Shown piece by piece: positions 1 through 8,948 of a stretch of DNA of 64,000 nt (position 1 is the stretch's first letter; every line of letters begins with the position of its first letter). The notes under the pieces are model-generated. The model was not told the origin of the DNA. It searched no databases and saw only the letters and a list, made by a program, of their open reading frames with translations. The position numbers and the translations under genes were made by a program. Origin of the DNA: Bacteroidota bacterium (lineage in GTDB: Bacteria; Bacteroidota; Bacteroidia; Flavobacteriales_D; Sanyastnellaceae); assembly GCA_027621555.1 (NCBI GenBank), contig JAQCBJ010000003.1, positions 1 to 64,000 on the forward strand. Reading direction: 5' to 3'.

Positions 1-281
1 AGATCTACGAGTGCGGATGTTCTGACATCCCTGCTGGCGACTGCGACTGCGACGGCAACCAGCTCGACGCTTTGGGCGTGTGTGGCGGTGACTGCACGGC
101 TGACGCTGACGCCGATGGCATCTGCGACGACGTCGACGATTGCGTGGGCGCTCTTGACGCTTGCGGCGTTTGCAACGGACCAGGTGAGATCTACGAGTGC
201 GGCTGTTCTGACATCCCTGCTGGCGACTGCGACTGTGACGGCAACCAGCTCGACGCCCTGGGCGTGTGTGGCGGTGACTGC
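1..281 (+). repeat. 186-bp period imperfect tandem duplication inside the first gene
   Basis: Bases 1-95 recur at 187-281 with about four substitutions, giving a 62-codon period that keeps the frame. The repeated protein module runs from an EIYECGCSD start to a GVCGGDC end. The copies diverge after base 281, where the second leads into a different spacer. Mostly synonymous differences suggest a fairly recent duplication. Its upstream limit lies outside the window. Confidence 0.85.
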
Positions 282-2363
282 GAAGCAGACACCAACGACA
301 ACGGCATTTGTGACTCTGAAGAGATTGGCGGCTGCACGGATCCGATGAACCCAGGGTTCGATCCTAACGCAACGTTCGACGACGGTTCTTGTCTCGTGGG
401 AGGCTGTTTGATCGCTGACGCGTGCAACTACGACGCGAATGCAGATTACCAGCTCCCTGGCGCTTGCGAATTCGAATCTTGTGCTGGATGTACGGACAGC
501 ATGGCGTGCAACTACGACATGGATGCCACCATCGACAACGGTACGTGTGAATACGCAGAAGAGTACTACGCTTGTGACGGCACATGCTTGAACGATGCGG
601 ATGGTGACGGCGTGTGTGACGAATTGGAAGTGTTGGGTTGCACTGATATGGACAACCCCGCTTACGATCCAACTGCAACGGAAGACGATGGCAGCTGCTT
701 GGTGGCAGGTTGCTTGTTGCCCTTCGCGTGCAACTACAACCCTGATGCAGATTACATCGTGGTGAGCTTGTGTGACTTCTCAAGCTGTGTGGGATGTACG
801 GATGCAGATGCTTGCAACTACGACCCAGAAGCGACGTTGGGCAGCGCCAGCCAGTGTGACTACCCAGCCGTTCCGTTCTTGGATTGCGATGGCAATTGCA
901 TCAACGACGACGACGGTGACGGGGTGTGCAACGAACAGGAAATTCCAGGTTGCACAAACCCAGACGCTGTCAACTTCAACCCATACGCAACAGACGACAA
1001 TGGCAACTGCATTGTTCTGACTGGAGGTTGTGTGTTGCCATTTGCTTGCAACTACGATGCTGATGCGGATTACTACCTCCCAGGTTCTTGTGACTTCAGC
1101 TGCTTGTACGGAACGGGAGAAAGTGATTGCAACAATGAAATGGCTTGCAACTTCGGTGCAGAAGACGAGCCTTGCGTGTTCTTCGATGCTGAAGGCAACA
1201 CGTGTGTGCCTGGTGGATGCATGGTGGAAGCTGCTTGCAACTACGACGTGGACGCTGTGTACAACGACGGGTCATGTGAATTCACGACGTGTCAAGTGTT
1301 TGGCTGCAACGTTGAAGCTGCTTGCAACTATGATGCGAGTGTGACTGTGAACAATGGAAGCTGCGACTTCGCAACGTGCTACAGCAACGATGTAGAAGGC
1401 TGCACCAACCCATTGGCCTGCAACTTCGACGCCAACGCCAACTTGAACGACGGCAGCTGTGACTTCACGAGCTGTGCAGGTTTGGGTTGCACGGATGAAA
1501 GCGCTTGCAACTACGACGCAGACGCCACCATCAACGATGGCAGCTGCGTGTCAGCCACGACCGGATACGATTGCTTCGGCAGCTGCATCATGGATGTGGA
1601 CGGTGACGGTGTGTGCGACATGGACGAAGTGGGAGGCTGCACCGACATGGGCGCCAACAACTACGACCCAGCGGCGACCGACAACAACGGCACGTGCACG
1701 TACGACGCTGAAGGATGCACGGACATCTACGCTTGCAACTTCAACTACCAGGCGACGACTGACAACGGTTCTTGTGACTTCGGTTGCTACGGCTGCATGA
1801 ACGAAAATGCTTGCAACTTCAACGCTGACGCCACGCTGCACGACGCGAACGAGTGCTCATTCTTGTACAGTTACGAGCTCACGGGTGCCACGGACGTGGT
1901 TCTTGAAGAAGCCACCGACTACATCTACGCGTTCACTGCGGGATCCGAATACAACTGGACCGTGGAAGGAGGTGTGATTGTCGACGGCCAGGGCACGAGC
2001 GCAGTAAGTGTGGTTTGGCTGCTCGAAGAGGGTGTCATTGCGGTTCAGGAAATCAACAGCGACGGTTGTGAAAGTGACCTCGTAAGCTTGATTGTGTCTG
2101 GAACGGCTTCTGACATCGACGAAGCAACGGTGGCCTTCACGGCCTTCCCGAACCCTGCCAACGACGTGGTCATCGTGAACACCAACGGATTTGAAGCTCA
2201 CGCCTTCCAGGTGTTGGATGCTGCCGGCCGTGTGGTGATCAGCGAGCGTCTCGTGGCAGGCCGCAACGTGATCGATGTGGCTCACCTCGCGAATGGCACC
2301 TACCGCATGGTCCTTGACCAAGCGAATGGTCGTGCCGTGAAGCAGTTGGTGATTGCGCACTAA
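3..2363 (+). CDS. Secreted Cys-rich repeat protein with T9SS sorting domain, 5' end outside window
   Basis: The frame is already open at base 3, so the gene starts upstream; 786 residues are visible. Roughly fifteen copies of a Cys-rich unit (GCTD..ACNYD..AT..DGSC) occupy visible residues 110-620, broken by Asp-rich D-x-D-x-DG stretches likely to bind calcium. A PKD-like beta-sandwich segment with a Y-x-W-x-V-x-GG core follows (about 620-705); the gene at 3809-6271 carries the same module. The last 75 residues begin with FPNPANDV and form a typical type A C-terminal sorting domain of the type IX secretion system, so the mature protein should be exported and anchored at the surface or released. 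The repeats carry no catalytic motif; adhesion or matrix building is a guess. The family assignment of the sorting domain is firm, the function is unknown. Confidence 0.85.
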   Translation: MYECGCSDIPAGDCDCDGNQLDALGVCGGDCTADADADGICDDVDDCVGALDACGVCNGPGEIYECGCSDIPAGDCDCDGNQLDALGVCGGDCEADTNDNGICDSEEIGGCTDPMNPGFDPNATFDDGSCLVGGCLIADACNYDANADYQLPGACEFESCAGCTDSMACNYDMDATIDNGTCEYAEEYYACDGTCLNDADGDGVCDELEVLGCTDMDNPAYDPTATEDDGSCLVAGCLLPFACNYNPDADYIVVSLCDFSSCVGCTDADACNYDPEATLGSASQCDYPAVPFLDCDGNCINDDDGDGVCNEQEIPGCTNPDAVNFNPYATDDNGNCIVLTGGCVLPFACNYDADADYYLPGSCDFSCLYGTGESDCNNEMACNFGAEDEPCVFFDAEGNTCVPGGCMVEAACNYDVDAVYNDGSCEFTTCQVFGCNVEAACNYDASVTVNNGSCDFATCYSNDVEGCTNPLACNFDANANLNDGSCDFTSCAGLGCTDESACNYDADATINDGSCVSATTGYDCFGSCIMDVDGDGVCDMDEVGGCTDMGANNYDPAATDNNGTCTYDAEGCTDIYACNFNYQATTDNGSCDFGCYGCMNENACNFNADATLHDANECSFLYSYELTGATDVVLEEATDYIYAFTAGSEYNWTVEGGVIVDGQGTSAVSVVWLLEEGVIAVQEINSDGCESDLVSLIVSGTASDIDEATVAFTAFPNPANDVVIVNTNGFEAHAFQVLDAAGRVVISERLVAGRNVIDVAHLANGTYRMVLDQANGRAVKQLVIAH

Positions 2364-2417
2364 AGACTTCTATACGGAGCGCTCTTAGGAGCGACCCACT
2401 CTAACCAAAACCCCGTT

Positions 2418-2448
2418 AAGGCCTCACCCGCAAGGGTGGGGCCTTTTT
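2418..2448 (+). terminator. Intrinsic terminator with GCAA tetraloop
   Basis: A 12-bp stem (2418-2429 with 2434-2445, one G-T wobble) closes on a GCAA tetraloop and runs into five T residues. It lies 55 bp downstream of the stop of the first gene and should end its transcript before the next gene. Confidence 0.85.
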
Positions 2449-2493
2449 CGTGGTCGCAAGAAGGGTATTATCTTAGTGGAACAAGTTGACGCG

Positions 2494-3666
2494 ATGACAC
2501 GCTTTTTCTTACTTTCGACGCTCGTCTGCTTTGCGGGCGCTCTTTCCGCCCAAACCTCTTGCCCCAACCCTTACGACGGCAATGGTGACGGGGCGGTGAC
2601 GATCAACGACTTGTTGGACCTTCTGGGCCTGTTTGGCGATGCGGACACGGACCAAGACGGGATTTGGGACAGCGTGGACGCGTGCGTCGACACCGGTGCG
2701 TGCAACTACGCGGCTGACCCGACGGAGTCTTGCGCCTACATCGACGTGCTGGGCATCTGTGGTGGGGGCTGTGAAGGCGACGGCGACGGCGACGGCGTCT
2801 GCGACGACGTGGACACGTGCGTCGGCGATCTCGACGAGTGCGGGGTCTGCAACGGGCCTGGCCCGACGGAAATCGTGATCGAAAGCATCACCATTCTTTA
2901 CGACAGCGTGTATGCTCCGCAGATTGACACGTGGTTTGTGTTTGAAGTAGGTGCTGACACAACCTTCAGCTACACCTGCGCGCCGTTCTTCGGCGCCTGC
3001 GGTGATCCTGTGAGCTACCAAGGCTACGACTACGCCACGGTGCTTATTGGCGATCAATGTTGGTTCGCGGAAAACCTGCGCAACGAATACTACGAGAACG
3101 GCGACGGGATCCCTGCGAACCTGAGCGACGGCGAGTGGTCGTCCACCACTTCCGGCGCGTTGGCGGTCTACGGAGAGGACCTAGGTTGCGAGACCTACTC
3201 ACCAGACATCGATGCCTGCGAGCCCGCCCCATCCTTGAACGAATACGGCCGGCTGTACAATTGGTATGCTGTGGACGATTCTCGTGGCCTTTGCCCAAGC
3301 GGTTGGCACGTTCCCACGGACGGGGAGTGGATAACGATGGAAATGGCCCTTGGGATGAGCGAGGCGGAGGCGAACGGCACGGGCTGGCGAGGCACCGACC
3401 AAGGAGCGCAGATGAAAACGGACTACGGGTGGTACAACGGGGGCAACGGCACGAATTCGAGCGGCTTTTCAGGTTTGCCGGGCGGCTACCGCTACGACAG
3501 TGGCCTCTTCAACGGCGCTGGTTACCTCGGCTTCTGGTGGAGTTCCTCGCCCTATGGATTCCTCGCATGGGACCATTACCTGGGCAGCAGCAGCGAGTAT
3601 GTCAACCGCAACATCAACGATCGACGAGTCGGCTTTTCTGTTCGTTGCGTTCGGGATGCCGAGTGA
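2494..3666 (+). CDS. Secreted FISUMP-domain protein with N-terminal EF-hand loop
   Basis: The ATG at 2494 is preferred over an in-frame GTG at 2476 because it opens directly with a signal peptide ending in SAQ. Immediately after the cleavage site is a single dockerin-like calcium loop (DGNGDGAVTINDLLDLL, residues about 27-43), then a Cys/Asp-rich module (about 60-125) almost identical in style to the start of the previous gene (CGVCNGPG). Residues 160-390 form a Fibrobacter succinogenes major paralogous (FISUMP) domain, seen in IG.QCWFAENLR, YGRLYNWYA, CPSGWHVPTD and the closing GFSVRCVRD. FISUMP proteins are surface or secreted proteins of unknown biochemical role. No T9SS tail is present, so the export route after the Sec step is unclear. 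It is 390 residues long and probably a single-gene unit. Confidence 0.85.
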   Translation: MTRFFLLSTLVCFAGALSAQTSCPNPYDGNGDGAVTINDLLDLLGLFGDADTDQDGIWDSVDACVDTGACNYAADPTESCAYIDVLGICGGGCEGDGDGDGVCDDVDTCVGDLDECGVCNGPGPTEIVIESITILYDSVYAPQIDTWFVFEVGADTTFSYTCAPFFGACGDPVSYQGYDYATVLIGDQCWFAENLRNEYYENGDGIPANLSDGEWSSTTSGALAVYGEDLGCETYSPDIDACEPAPSLNEYGRLYNWYAVDDSRGLCPSGWHVPTDGEWITMEMALGMSEAEANGTGWRGTDQGAQMKTDYGWYNGGNGTNSSGFSGLPGGYRYDSGLFNGAGYLGFWWSSSPYGFLAWDHYLGSSSEYVNRNINDRRVGFSVRCVRDAE

Positions 3667-3808
3667 GCGCAGCGAGCGAGTGTTGAACTCTTCAATCTTG
3701 GCCTTGCGCAGCAAGGCTCGAGGGAACGTGAAAGCGTGTCGAGAACATCACAGCGGCGCGAGCCGCTTCCCGCGGCCTTCGCGTGAGCGGAGGCCACGAG
3801 TGCAGCCG
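3667..3808. other. Convergent intergenic region rich in short inverted and direct repeats
   Basis: This 142-bp gap between two convergent genes has repeated GAGCGAGTG-like words next to the first stop codon, a CCTTG/CAAGG hairpin around 3700-3715, and several GCGG/CCGC complementary words at 3750-3800. No T-tract terminator is obvious on either strand. It may act as a structured 3' end for both genes or be a dispersed intergenic repeat. Confidence 0.4.
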
Positions 3809-6271
3809 TCACCGGGTCACGACCAAAGACAGGATCACCCGCGTGTCAACAACAAATGTGTATGTCCCTTGGGGAAGGTGGTCAAGCGGCAAGCGTTGTT
3901 CGAGGGTTTCGATTTTGCCACGGAGCACCGCAGCTCCTTGGCCATCGACGAGCACATAGGAAGTCCCCACCAGTTCAGGGCCCACACTCACGGTCACCAT
4001 GTCGGAGGCGGGGTTGGGGTAGGCCACGATGCGAGGAAGCATAGGAGATTCGCCGACGCTCCACACGTCATCAAGGACGATGACGTCCATGCACACGGAG
4101 TCGCCCACGCATCCGTCTTGGTTGGTTTCCCGCACGCAGACATAGCCTGTGGTGTCCCAAAGCACAGAGATGGCAAACGTGGCCAAAACCTGCTCCTCGA
4201 TGGCTCCTTCAAACCACCACTCGTAGGTGCTCCCCAACGTGTACTCGTAGTAGTAGGCTGCGCTGTCGCCTTGCACCACTTCGTCGTTGCCGGTGAGCTC
4301 CAACGACTCTGGGATGTCCGCAGGAGGGACCACCACGGTGGCCATGGCTTCACATCCCAAGGCATCGGTGGCCGTCGCCGCGTAGGTTCCAGCTTCGACG
4401 CTGTTGGGGTTGATGCCGCCCCAGTCAAGGCTCACGTTGCCTGATCCTCCGTTGATGTCAGCGGCAATGGACCCGCTCATCGGGTCGTTGCACTCCGGCA
4501 CCGTCGCCTCGAGGTCCAAGGTGAAGGGGGAGGGCTCGGTGATGAGGAACTCCATTTCCACGCTGCACAGGTTGGCGTCGTTGACTTCGACCGTGTACGG
4601 TCCAGCGGGGAGGGCGCTCGGGTTGTACCCGCCCCAGTCGACGGTGTAGGGGGCAACGCCGCCTTCGTACGTGACCTCAGCCGTGCCGTCGTTTCCGTCG
4701 TGGCAATTGACCGCGGTGTATTCAACGTCGGCGGTGAGGTCGGTGGCTTCTGTGATGGTCTGGATGAACGGCGCCGAGGTGTTGCCACACTGGTCGGTGG
4801 CCACAAAGGTGCGCGTGAGAACCACGGAAAGCGGGCACAGGCCGTCCTGGTACGTCGACGTCATGTTGACCTCGAAGTCCGAGCAGATGTCGTCGGCGAC
4901 AGGGACGTCAAAGACCTCGCCGTCGAGGTTGTTCGTCACGATTTGCTCGTCGGGCTCATTCAACCAAAACGGCGCGTCGTTGTCCTCGATCACGAGCACC
5001 TGTTGCACGGTGGTCTGGTTGCCGCATTGGTCCTTGATCGTCGTGTATTTCTTTTCCACGGACTCCCCGTCGCAGGATCCTGGCAGGGACACAAACGAAG
5101 GCTCGCCCACCACCGTCACGGTCCCGCCGCACGCGTCCTGGGCAATGAGGGGCTCGAACACCACCGGGTCGTTGCAATCCAACGTGTCGGCGTCGAGGTT
5201 GGTCAACACCACAGGAGGGAGGTTGTCCACCACCGTGATGGTCTGCAGCATGGAGTTTTGGTGTCCGTGGCAGTCGGTGATCAACCAAAACCGGTCAATC
5301 GTGTAGTTGCCCGGGCAGCTGCCTGCGAAAACCGTCTCGGAGTACTGGATATCCACCCCGTCGTTGTCGTCGTAACAGTCCACGGGAAACAGCCCGTGAT
5401 AAAGGAGCGCAGCAGGGGCCGGCTGGGCCGAGATGACCGGGGCGACAGGCACGCTGCTGCAAGAAACCGTGGCGTTCTGAGGTTGCGTCAAGAACTGGGG
5501 CAACAGGCTGTTGCCGTCGCAGTCCACGTCGTCGTTTTCGGGGTAAACGCACGGTTGCCCTGCGAGAGGGGGGTCCGTGGCGTTGGGGTTGTAGTTGCAC
5601 GCCCATTCTTCCTGGCATCCAGGAACCTCCAGCGCGTTGCAAATGCCGTCTCCGTCGAAGTCGAGGTAGCAATTCCCGTCGCAATCGTACAAGCCGCTTG
5701 GGTACCAATCGATGGCGTATTCGCACAAATCGTTGTACGGGTATGTCGCATCGGGCACGTAGTTGCACGCCAGCGGGTCGAAGCAATCACCGGCACACAC
5801 CCCTCCCAAGGTGATGTCCATGTCGTAATTGGCCCATTGGCTCCAAGTATTGCTGAAGGAAATGGTCCATTCACCTGAGCCACTCAAGTTGGCTGGAAGG
5901 GAGGGGTTTCCTGAGGTGTTGATGAAGAAGCTGTAATTGCCCCAGGCGGTGGTCATCTGCCAGGGTGGAGGCCAAATGTCACCCAAATTGTTGCAACCCG
6001 GCGGAATACCTGTGGGTGCCCAGCCCCACCAGGCGACGCACTGGCCATTGGGAGCTTCAATGACGATGGCCAAGTCCTCAGGCCAACTCGAGAAGCCTCC
6101 TGACCAATCCAGATCAATATCGACAAATTGCAGGTTGCCAGACAAGGTAAACGAGTTGGATATCGTGGTATTTCCGGCGACATATTCGTCAATGTCCAAT
6201 TCAGCATTGCATTGTGCAAGTGCTTGACTCATTAACACGGCGAAGGTTGCAAATAGGGTAATGTGCTTCAT
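3809..6271 (-). CDS. Large secreted multidomain protein (P-domain-like, SprB/HYR repeats) with T9SS sorting domain
   Basis: The start at 6271 (MKHITLF) gives a clean signal peptide ending ALAQ; longer in-frame starts would precede it with a basic stretch that crosses the upstream terminator. The product is 820 residues. Residues 20-145 resemble a proprotein-convertase P-domain fold. Two GCTD-like Cys repeats and a DFDGDGIC loop follow (about 150-240). Then come HYR-like beta domains with paired cysteines (about 255-520), two SprB-like repeats with VNC.DGNDGTA and YTVDWGG signatures (about 525-670), the PKD-like module shared with the first gene, and a C-terminal T9SS type A sorting domain starting YPNPASD. 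SprB-type repeats are known from gliding adhesins, so a surface adhesion role is plausible but not shown. Confidence 0.83.
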   Translation of the reverse strand: MKHITLFATFAVLMSQALAQCNAELDIDEYVAGNTTISNSFTLSGNLQFVDIDLDWSGGFSSWPEDLAIVIEAPNGQCVAWWGWAPTGIPPGCNNLGDIWPPPWQMTTAWGNYSFFINTSGNPSLPANLSGSGEWTISFSNTWSQWANYDMDITLGGVCAGDCFDPLACNYVPDATYPYNDLCEYAIDWYPSGLYDCDGNCYLDFDGDGICNALEVPGCQEEWACNYNPNATDPPLAGQPCVYPENDDVDCDGNSLLPQFLTQPQNATVSCSSVPVAPVISAQPAPAALLYHGLFPVDCYDDNDGVDIQYSETVFAGSCPGNYTIDRFWLITDCHGHQNSMLQTITVVDNLPPVVLTNLDADTLDCNDPVVFEPLIAQDACGGTVTVVGEPSFVSLPGSCDGESVEKKYTTIKDQCGNQTTVQQVLVIEDNDAPFWLNEPDEQIVTNNLDGEVFDVPVADDICSDFEVNMTSTYQDGLCPLSVVLTRTFVATDQCGNTSAPFIQTITEATDLTADVEYTAVNCHDGNDGTAEVTYEGGVAPYTVDWGGYNPSALPAGPYTVEVNDANLCSVEMEFLITEPSPFTLDLEATVPECNDPMSGSIAADINGGSGNVSLDWGGINPNSVEAGTYAATATDALGCEAMATVVVPPADIPESLELTGNDEVVQGDSAAYYYEYTLGSTYEWWFEGAIEEQVLATFAISVLWDTTGYVCVRETNQDGCVGDSVCMDVIVLDDVWSVGESPMLPRIVAYPNPASDMVTVSVGPELVGTSYVLVDGQGAAVLRGKIETLEQRLPLDHLPQGTYTFVVDTRVILSLVVTR

Positions 6272-6335
6272 CCCACGGAGATTGAGGATGCAAGATACAC
6301 CCCAACGATTGTCTTGGATAAGGTAAGGACGCAAC

Positions 6336-6361
6336 AAGGCCCGGCTTGGTTGCCAGGCCTT
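6336..6361 (-). terminator. Hairpin between two secreted-protein genes
   Basis: A 10-bp stem (6336-6345 with 6352-6361, one wobble) with a 6-base loop lies just past the stop of the 6388-7173 gene on its strand. The T-tract is poor (GTTGCG), so it may attenuate rather than fully terminate before the next minus-strand gene. Confidence 0.55.
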
Positions 6362-6387
6362 GTCGAGTACGTTCAATCTTTCCCGAT

Positions 6388-7173
6388 TTAAGCGCAACTC
6401 GAACCAAAGACGCTCAACAACTCGAGCAAGTCCGCAACGGTGGTCAAGCCGTCGCCGCTGATGTCCGTAGTGCATCCTTCGGTGCATCCAAATTCAGCAA
6501 GAATTTCAAGCAGATCGCCCACGGTGACCGAGTTGTCGCCGTTGACGTCTCCAAAGCATGTGTCCAAGATGCAGCTCCCGTCGTCCACCACCGCTGCGGG
6601 GTTGTAGTTGAGAGCAGTGGCATCTGTGCAGCCTTCCTCACCCAGGTCAATCACAAAGGAGCCAAAGACCTGCTCCTGGCTGAATGGAAAACCAAACACC
6701 GTCACCCATCCGTTTACGCTGATGTCCACACGGTAAGAACCTTGCACGGTGGGAATGCCAGTGAGGGCGGCGCAATATTGGTTGCCCCCCAAGAACGAGC
6801 ATGGGTTTCCAGAGTCGCCATTGTTGTTGCACGTCACGCCTAGACCAACGGCATCGAGTGTCGTCGTCACCAACGTGTCACTCAAATCCACCAACGTGAT
6901 TGTGGCAAGCGAAACGCTGTCTAGGGGTGTGGTTGGGGAGAAGGGAAGGGTCGAGTCGATGTCGAGCACGTATTGCGGAAGCAGAATGTGCAGCACATCC
7001 TCGTAAGGCATGCCGACAACTCCGGGTTCAAATTGTTCCCCGAGCTCAGGATTGGGAGAAACCCCCAACGTTTCGGTGCCAAAATCAAAGTCGGAGGTGC
7101 ACTGAGCGTTCGACTCCAAGGAATTCAAGGCTCCCACAAAGGCAAGAGCGGCAAAGAGAAATGCTTTTTTCAT
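6388..7173 (-). CDS. Secreted protein with N-terminal beta domain and C-terminal Cys-framed dockerin-like pair
   Basis: The start at 7173 (MKKAFLF) gives a signal peptide ending SNAQ; the product is 261 residues. Residues 30-165 are a beta-rich domain with a G-x-PYE...LP entry, which resembles the N-terminus of the next upstream gene (7200-8933). A single GCTDATALNYNP unit follows. The last 57 residues hold two EF-hand-type loops, DVNGDNSVTVGD and DISGDGLTTVAD. Each loop is followed by LLE-L and FG, and each is framed by cysteines. This layout matches dockerin pairs in spacing, with four added cysteines. No T9SS tail is present. It lies 27 bp after its upstream neighbour and is probably cotranscribed with it. 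Partner and function are unknown. Confidence 0.82.
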   Translation of the reverse strand: MKKAFLFAALAFVGALNSLESNAQCTSDFDFGTETLGVSPNPELGEQFEPGVVGMPYEDVLHILLPQYVLDIDSTLPFSPTTPLDSVSLATITLVDLSDTLVTTTLDAVGLGVTCNNNGDSGNPCSFLGGNQYCAALTGIPTVQGSYRVDISVNGWVTVFGFPFSQEQVFGSFVIDLGEEGCTDATALNYNPAAVVDDGSCILDTCFGDVNGDNSVTVGDLLEILAEFGCTEGCTTDISGDGLTTVADLLELLSVFGSSCA

Positions 7174-7199
7174 GGTGTTGAGAATCATTTGGTTCAAGG

Positions 7200-8933
7200 T
7201 CATTCAGGACATTCAAGTCCAAAGTTGGCGAGCAAGGCGAGCAAGTCTTCGACACTTACGCTGCCGTCTCCGGTCAAATCGGCGAAGCAATCTCCAAGGC
7301 ATCCGTATTCGCCAAGAATTTCAAGAATGTCGGCCACAGACACGAGCAAATCGGAGTTCAAATCACCCAAGCAAATGGGGAATTCGCAGGTTCCGTCGTC
7401 CACCGTCGCCGTCGGATCGAAGTTGGTGGCTCCAGGGTCTGTGCATCCGGTGCACGTCGAGCCATCGCCACCACATACCCCACATTGGTCCGTGGTCGCC
7501 GTGCCACCGCAGGTGCCTTCGCAATCCACTCCGGCGATGCAGTTCCCGTCACAATCGAGGTTGGGCTCGGGGTAGGCACAGGAACCGTCATCCGTGTTTG
7601 CGGCTTGGTCGAAGTTGCACGCATTCAAATCAGTGCATCCAAGCACCGTAAGCACCTCTGCGCCATCCACCACGCCATCGCAGTTGTTGTCGACGTTCTC
7701 ACCCGTTCCCGCAGCACCAAAGTAGACTGCTGCGTTCGCATCATCGCAATCTTGGTCGTTGAAGGCATAGGGGGTTGCGTTGGCCGGATCGCAAGCGTTG
7801 ACTGGAACGGCAGGATCGCCGTATCCGTCTCCATCCAAATCGGCAAACACGTCCAGGCCTTCAAAGACCACCACCTGTGTGCTTTCATTGAAACTGGCCA
7901 CAACCGTTTCCGTAAGGGTCAAAATGGCTGTGGTGCTGTTCGAGACCGTGATGTCTCCGCCGCCGGTTGGCGTAAAGTCACTCGACCCTAAGAAGTCGTC
8001 CGCCGTGATCACACCATCGCTGTCGTAAAACGCAATGTTGTACGTTGTTCCTGCGTCAAGGGGAATGTTGAACCCTCCAAACGTCGGCGTTTGGTTTCCG
8101 TCCACGTACCCTGAAGTGTAAATTCCACCTTGCGGGCCACTCAGCACAAAGTAGGGGTCAGGCTGACCAAAGAAGTCCTCAATGTCGCCGCCCCAGCCGC
8201 CACCGAGCGAAGTGATGTTCACTTGAGTCAACGACAATTCCGTGATTTCAGTCAACACCGACACCGTGTAGGTGCCGGGCGAATCGTACGTGAAGACAGG
8301 GTTGAACGCATTGGAAGTTTGGCCATTCCCAAAATCCCAGCTGTACGTCGCACCCGCATCCGTGATCAGGTTGGTTCCTTCCACAGTCAGTGGCGCGCAA
8401 CCTTGAGTGGTGCTCAAGCTGAAGCTGGTTGGGTCCCCGCCTCCAGCACCTGGTTCAATGACCAAGGGCAAGCTGAAACTCTCGTTGACCGTTTGTTGAA
8501 ACCCAAACGCCGAGACCAACACCGTCACGTTGATGTCCACAAAAAAGGAACCACTGACGAGCGGCGTGCCACAGACGATAGAACATCCATAGTACTCTCC
8601 GTTTCCGGGTTGGTACACCCCGTCGGGGTTGTTTGGCGTGAATTCCAACCCAAACGGCAAACCCGTGACGGAGGAAATGGTCACAGTCAGGAGCGTGGCT
8701 TCCAATCCCGATCCGGGGTCAACCACGGAGGGAGGGAGGTTGAACGTTGCCGTGGCTTCGTAAGGCTCACCTTGCGTCCCATTTGGGAGTTGTTCAGGGC
8801 AAAGCACAGGGAAGTCGACTGCCACGCAAGACAGGTCAGGGGTGCAAGTAGAACATTGCGCCCAGGCACTCAAGGATTGAGCCGCTCCGAGGAGCAAGGC
8901 CATGGAAAGTTTGGTCAGGTTACTCATGTTCAT
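7200..8933 (-). CDS. Secreted PKD/MopE-motif protein with C-terminal dockerin-like pair
   Basis: A 577-residue product with a signal peptide ending AWAQ; ATG codons at 8933 and 8927 are both possible starts. Residues 30-170 are paralogous to the N-terminal domain of the downstream gene. A PKD domain (about 180-240, with YSWDFGNG) and a C2-like beta segment follow. Next comes a MopE-type putative metal-binding motif with DLDGDGYGD, DCDD and DNNCDGV (about 365-430). GCTD Cys repeats come next, then a C-terminal pair of EF-hand loops (DLNSDLLVSVAD and DLTGDGSVSVED) with the same four-cysteine frame as its neighbours. There is no T9SS tail. It sits 15 bp after the protease gene and 27 bp before the next gene, so a three-gene operon from 11285 to 6388 is likely. 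Confidence 0.82.
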   Translation of the reverse strand: MNMSNLTKLSMALLLGAAQSLSAWAQCSTCTPDLSCVAVDFPVLCPEQLPNGTQGEPYEATATFNLPPSVVDPGSGLEATLLTVTISSVTGLPFGLEFTPNNPDGVYQPGNGEYYGCSIVCGTPLVSGSFFVDINVTVLVSAFGFQQTVNESFSLPLVIEPGAGGGDPTSFSLSTTQGCAPLTVEGTNLITDAGATYSWDFGNGQTSNAFNPVFTYDSPGTYTVSVLTEITELSLTQVNITSLGGGWGGDIEDFFGQPDPYFVLSGPQGGIYTSGYVDGNQTPTFGGFNIPLDAGTTYNIAFYDSDGVITADDFLGSSDFTPTGGGDITVSNSTTAILTLTETVVASFNESTQVVVFEGLDVFADLDGDGYGDPAVPVNACDPANATPYAFNDQDCDDANAAVYFGAAGTGENVDNNCDGVVDGAEVLTVLGCTDLNACNFDQAANTDDGSCAYPEPNLDCDGNCIAGVDCEGTCGGTATTDQCGVCGGDGSTCTGCTDPGATNFDPTATVDDGTCEFPICLGDLNSDLLVSVADILEILGEYGCLGDCFADLTGDGSVSVEDLLALLANFGLECPE

Positions 8934-8948
8934 TCAGTTTCAGCAGTT

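Noticed and set aside
1-2363. Regular repeats suggesting a CRISPR array
   Set aside because: Repeats are in-frame protein units of variable length and sequence, with no constant repeat-spacer pattern and no cas genes nearby.
2476-2493. GTG start six codons upstream for the FISUMP-domain protein
   Set aside because: The ATG at 2494 begins a standard signal peptide; the extra residues are acidic and would spoil it.
3500-4444. 314-codon plus-strand frame across the end of two genes
   Set aside because: It overlaps the FISUMP gene in another frame and is antisense to a clear T9SS protein; no domain or promoter.
6272-6487. 72-codon N-terminal extension of the 3809-6271 gene
   Set aside because: It would read through the terminator hairpin and into the upstream gene; the signal peptide starts at 6271.
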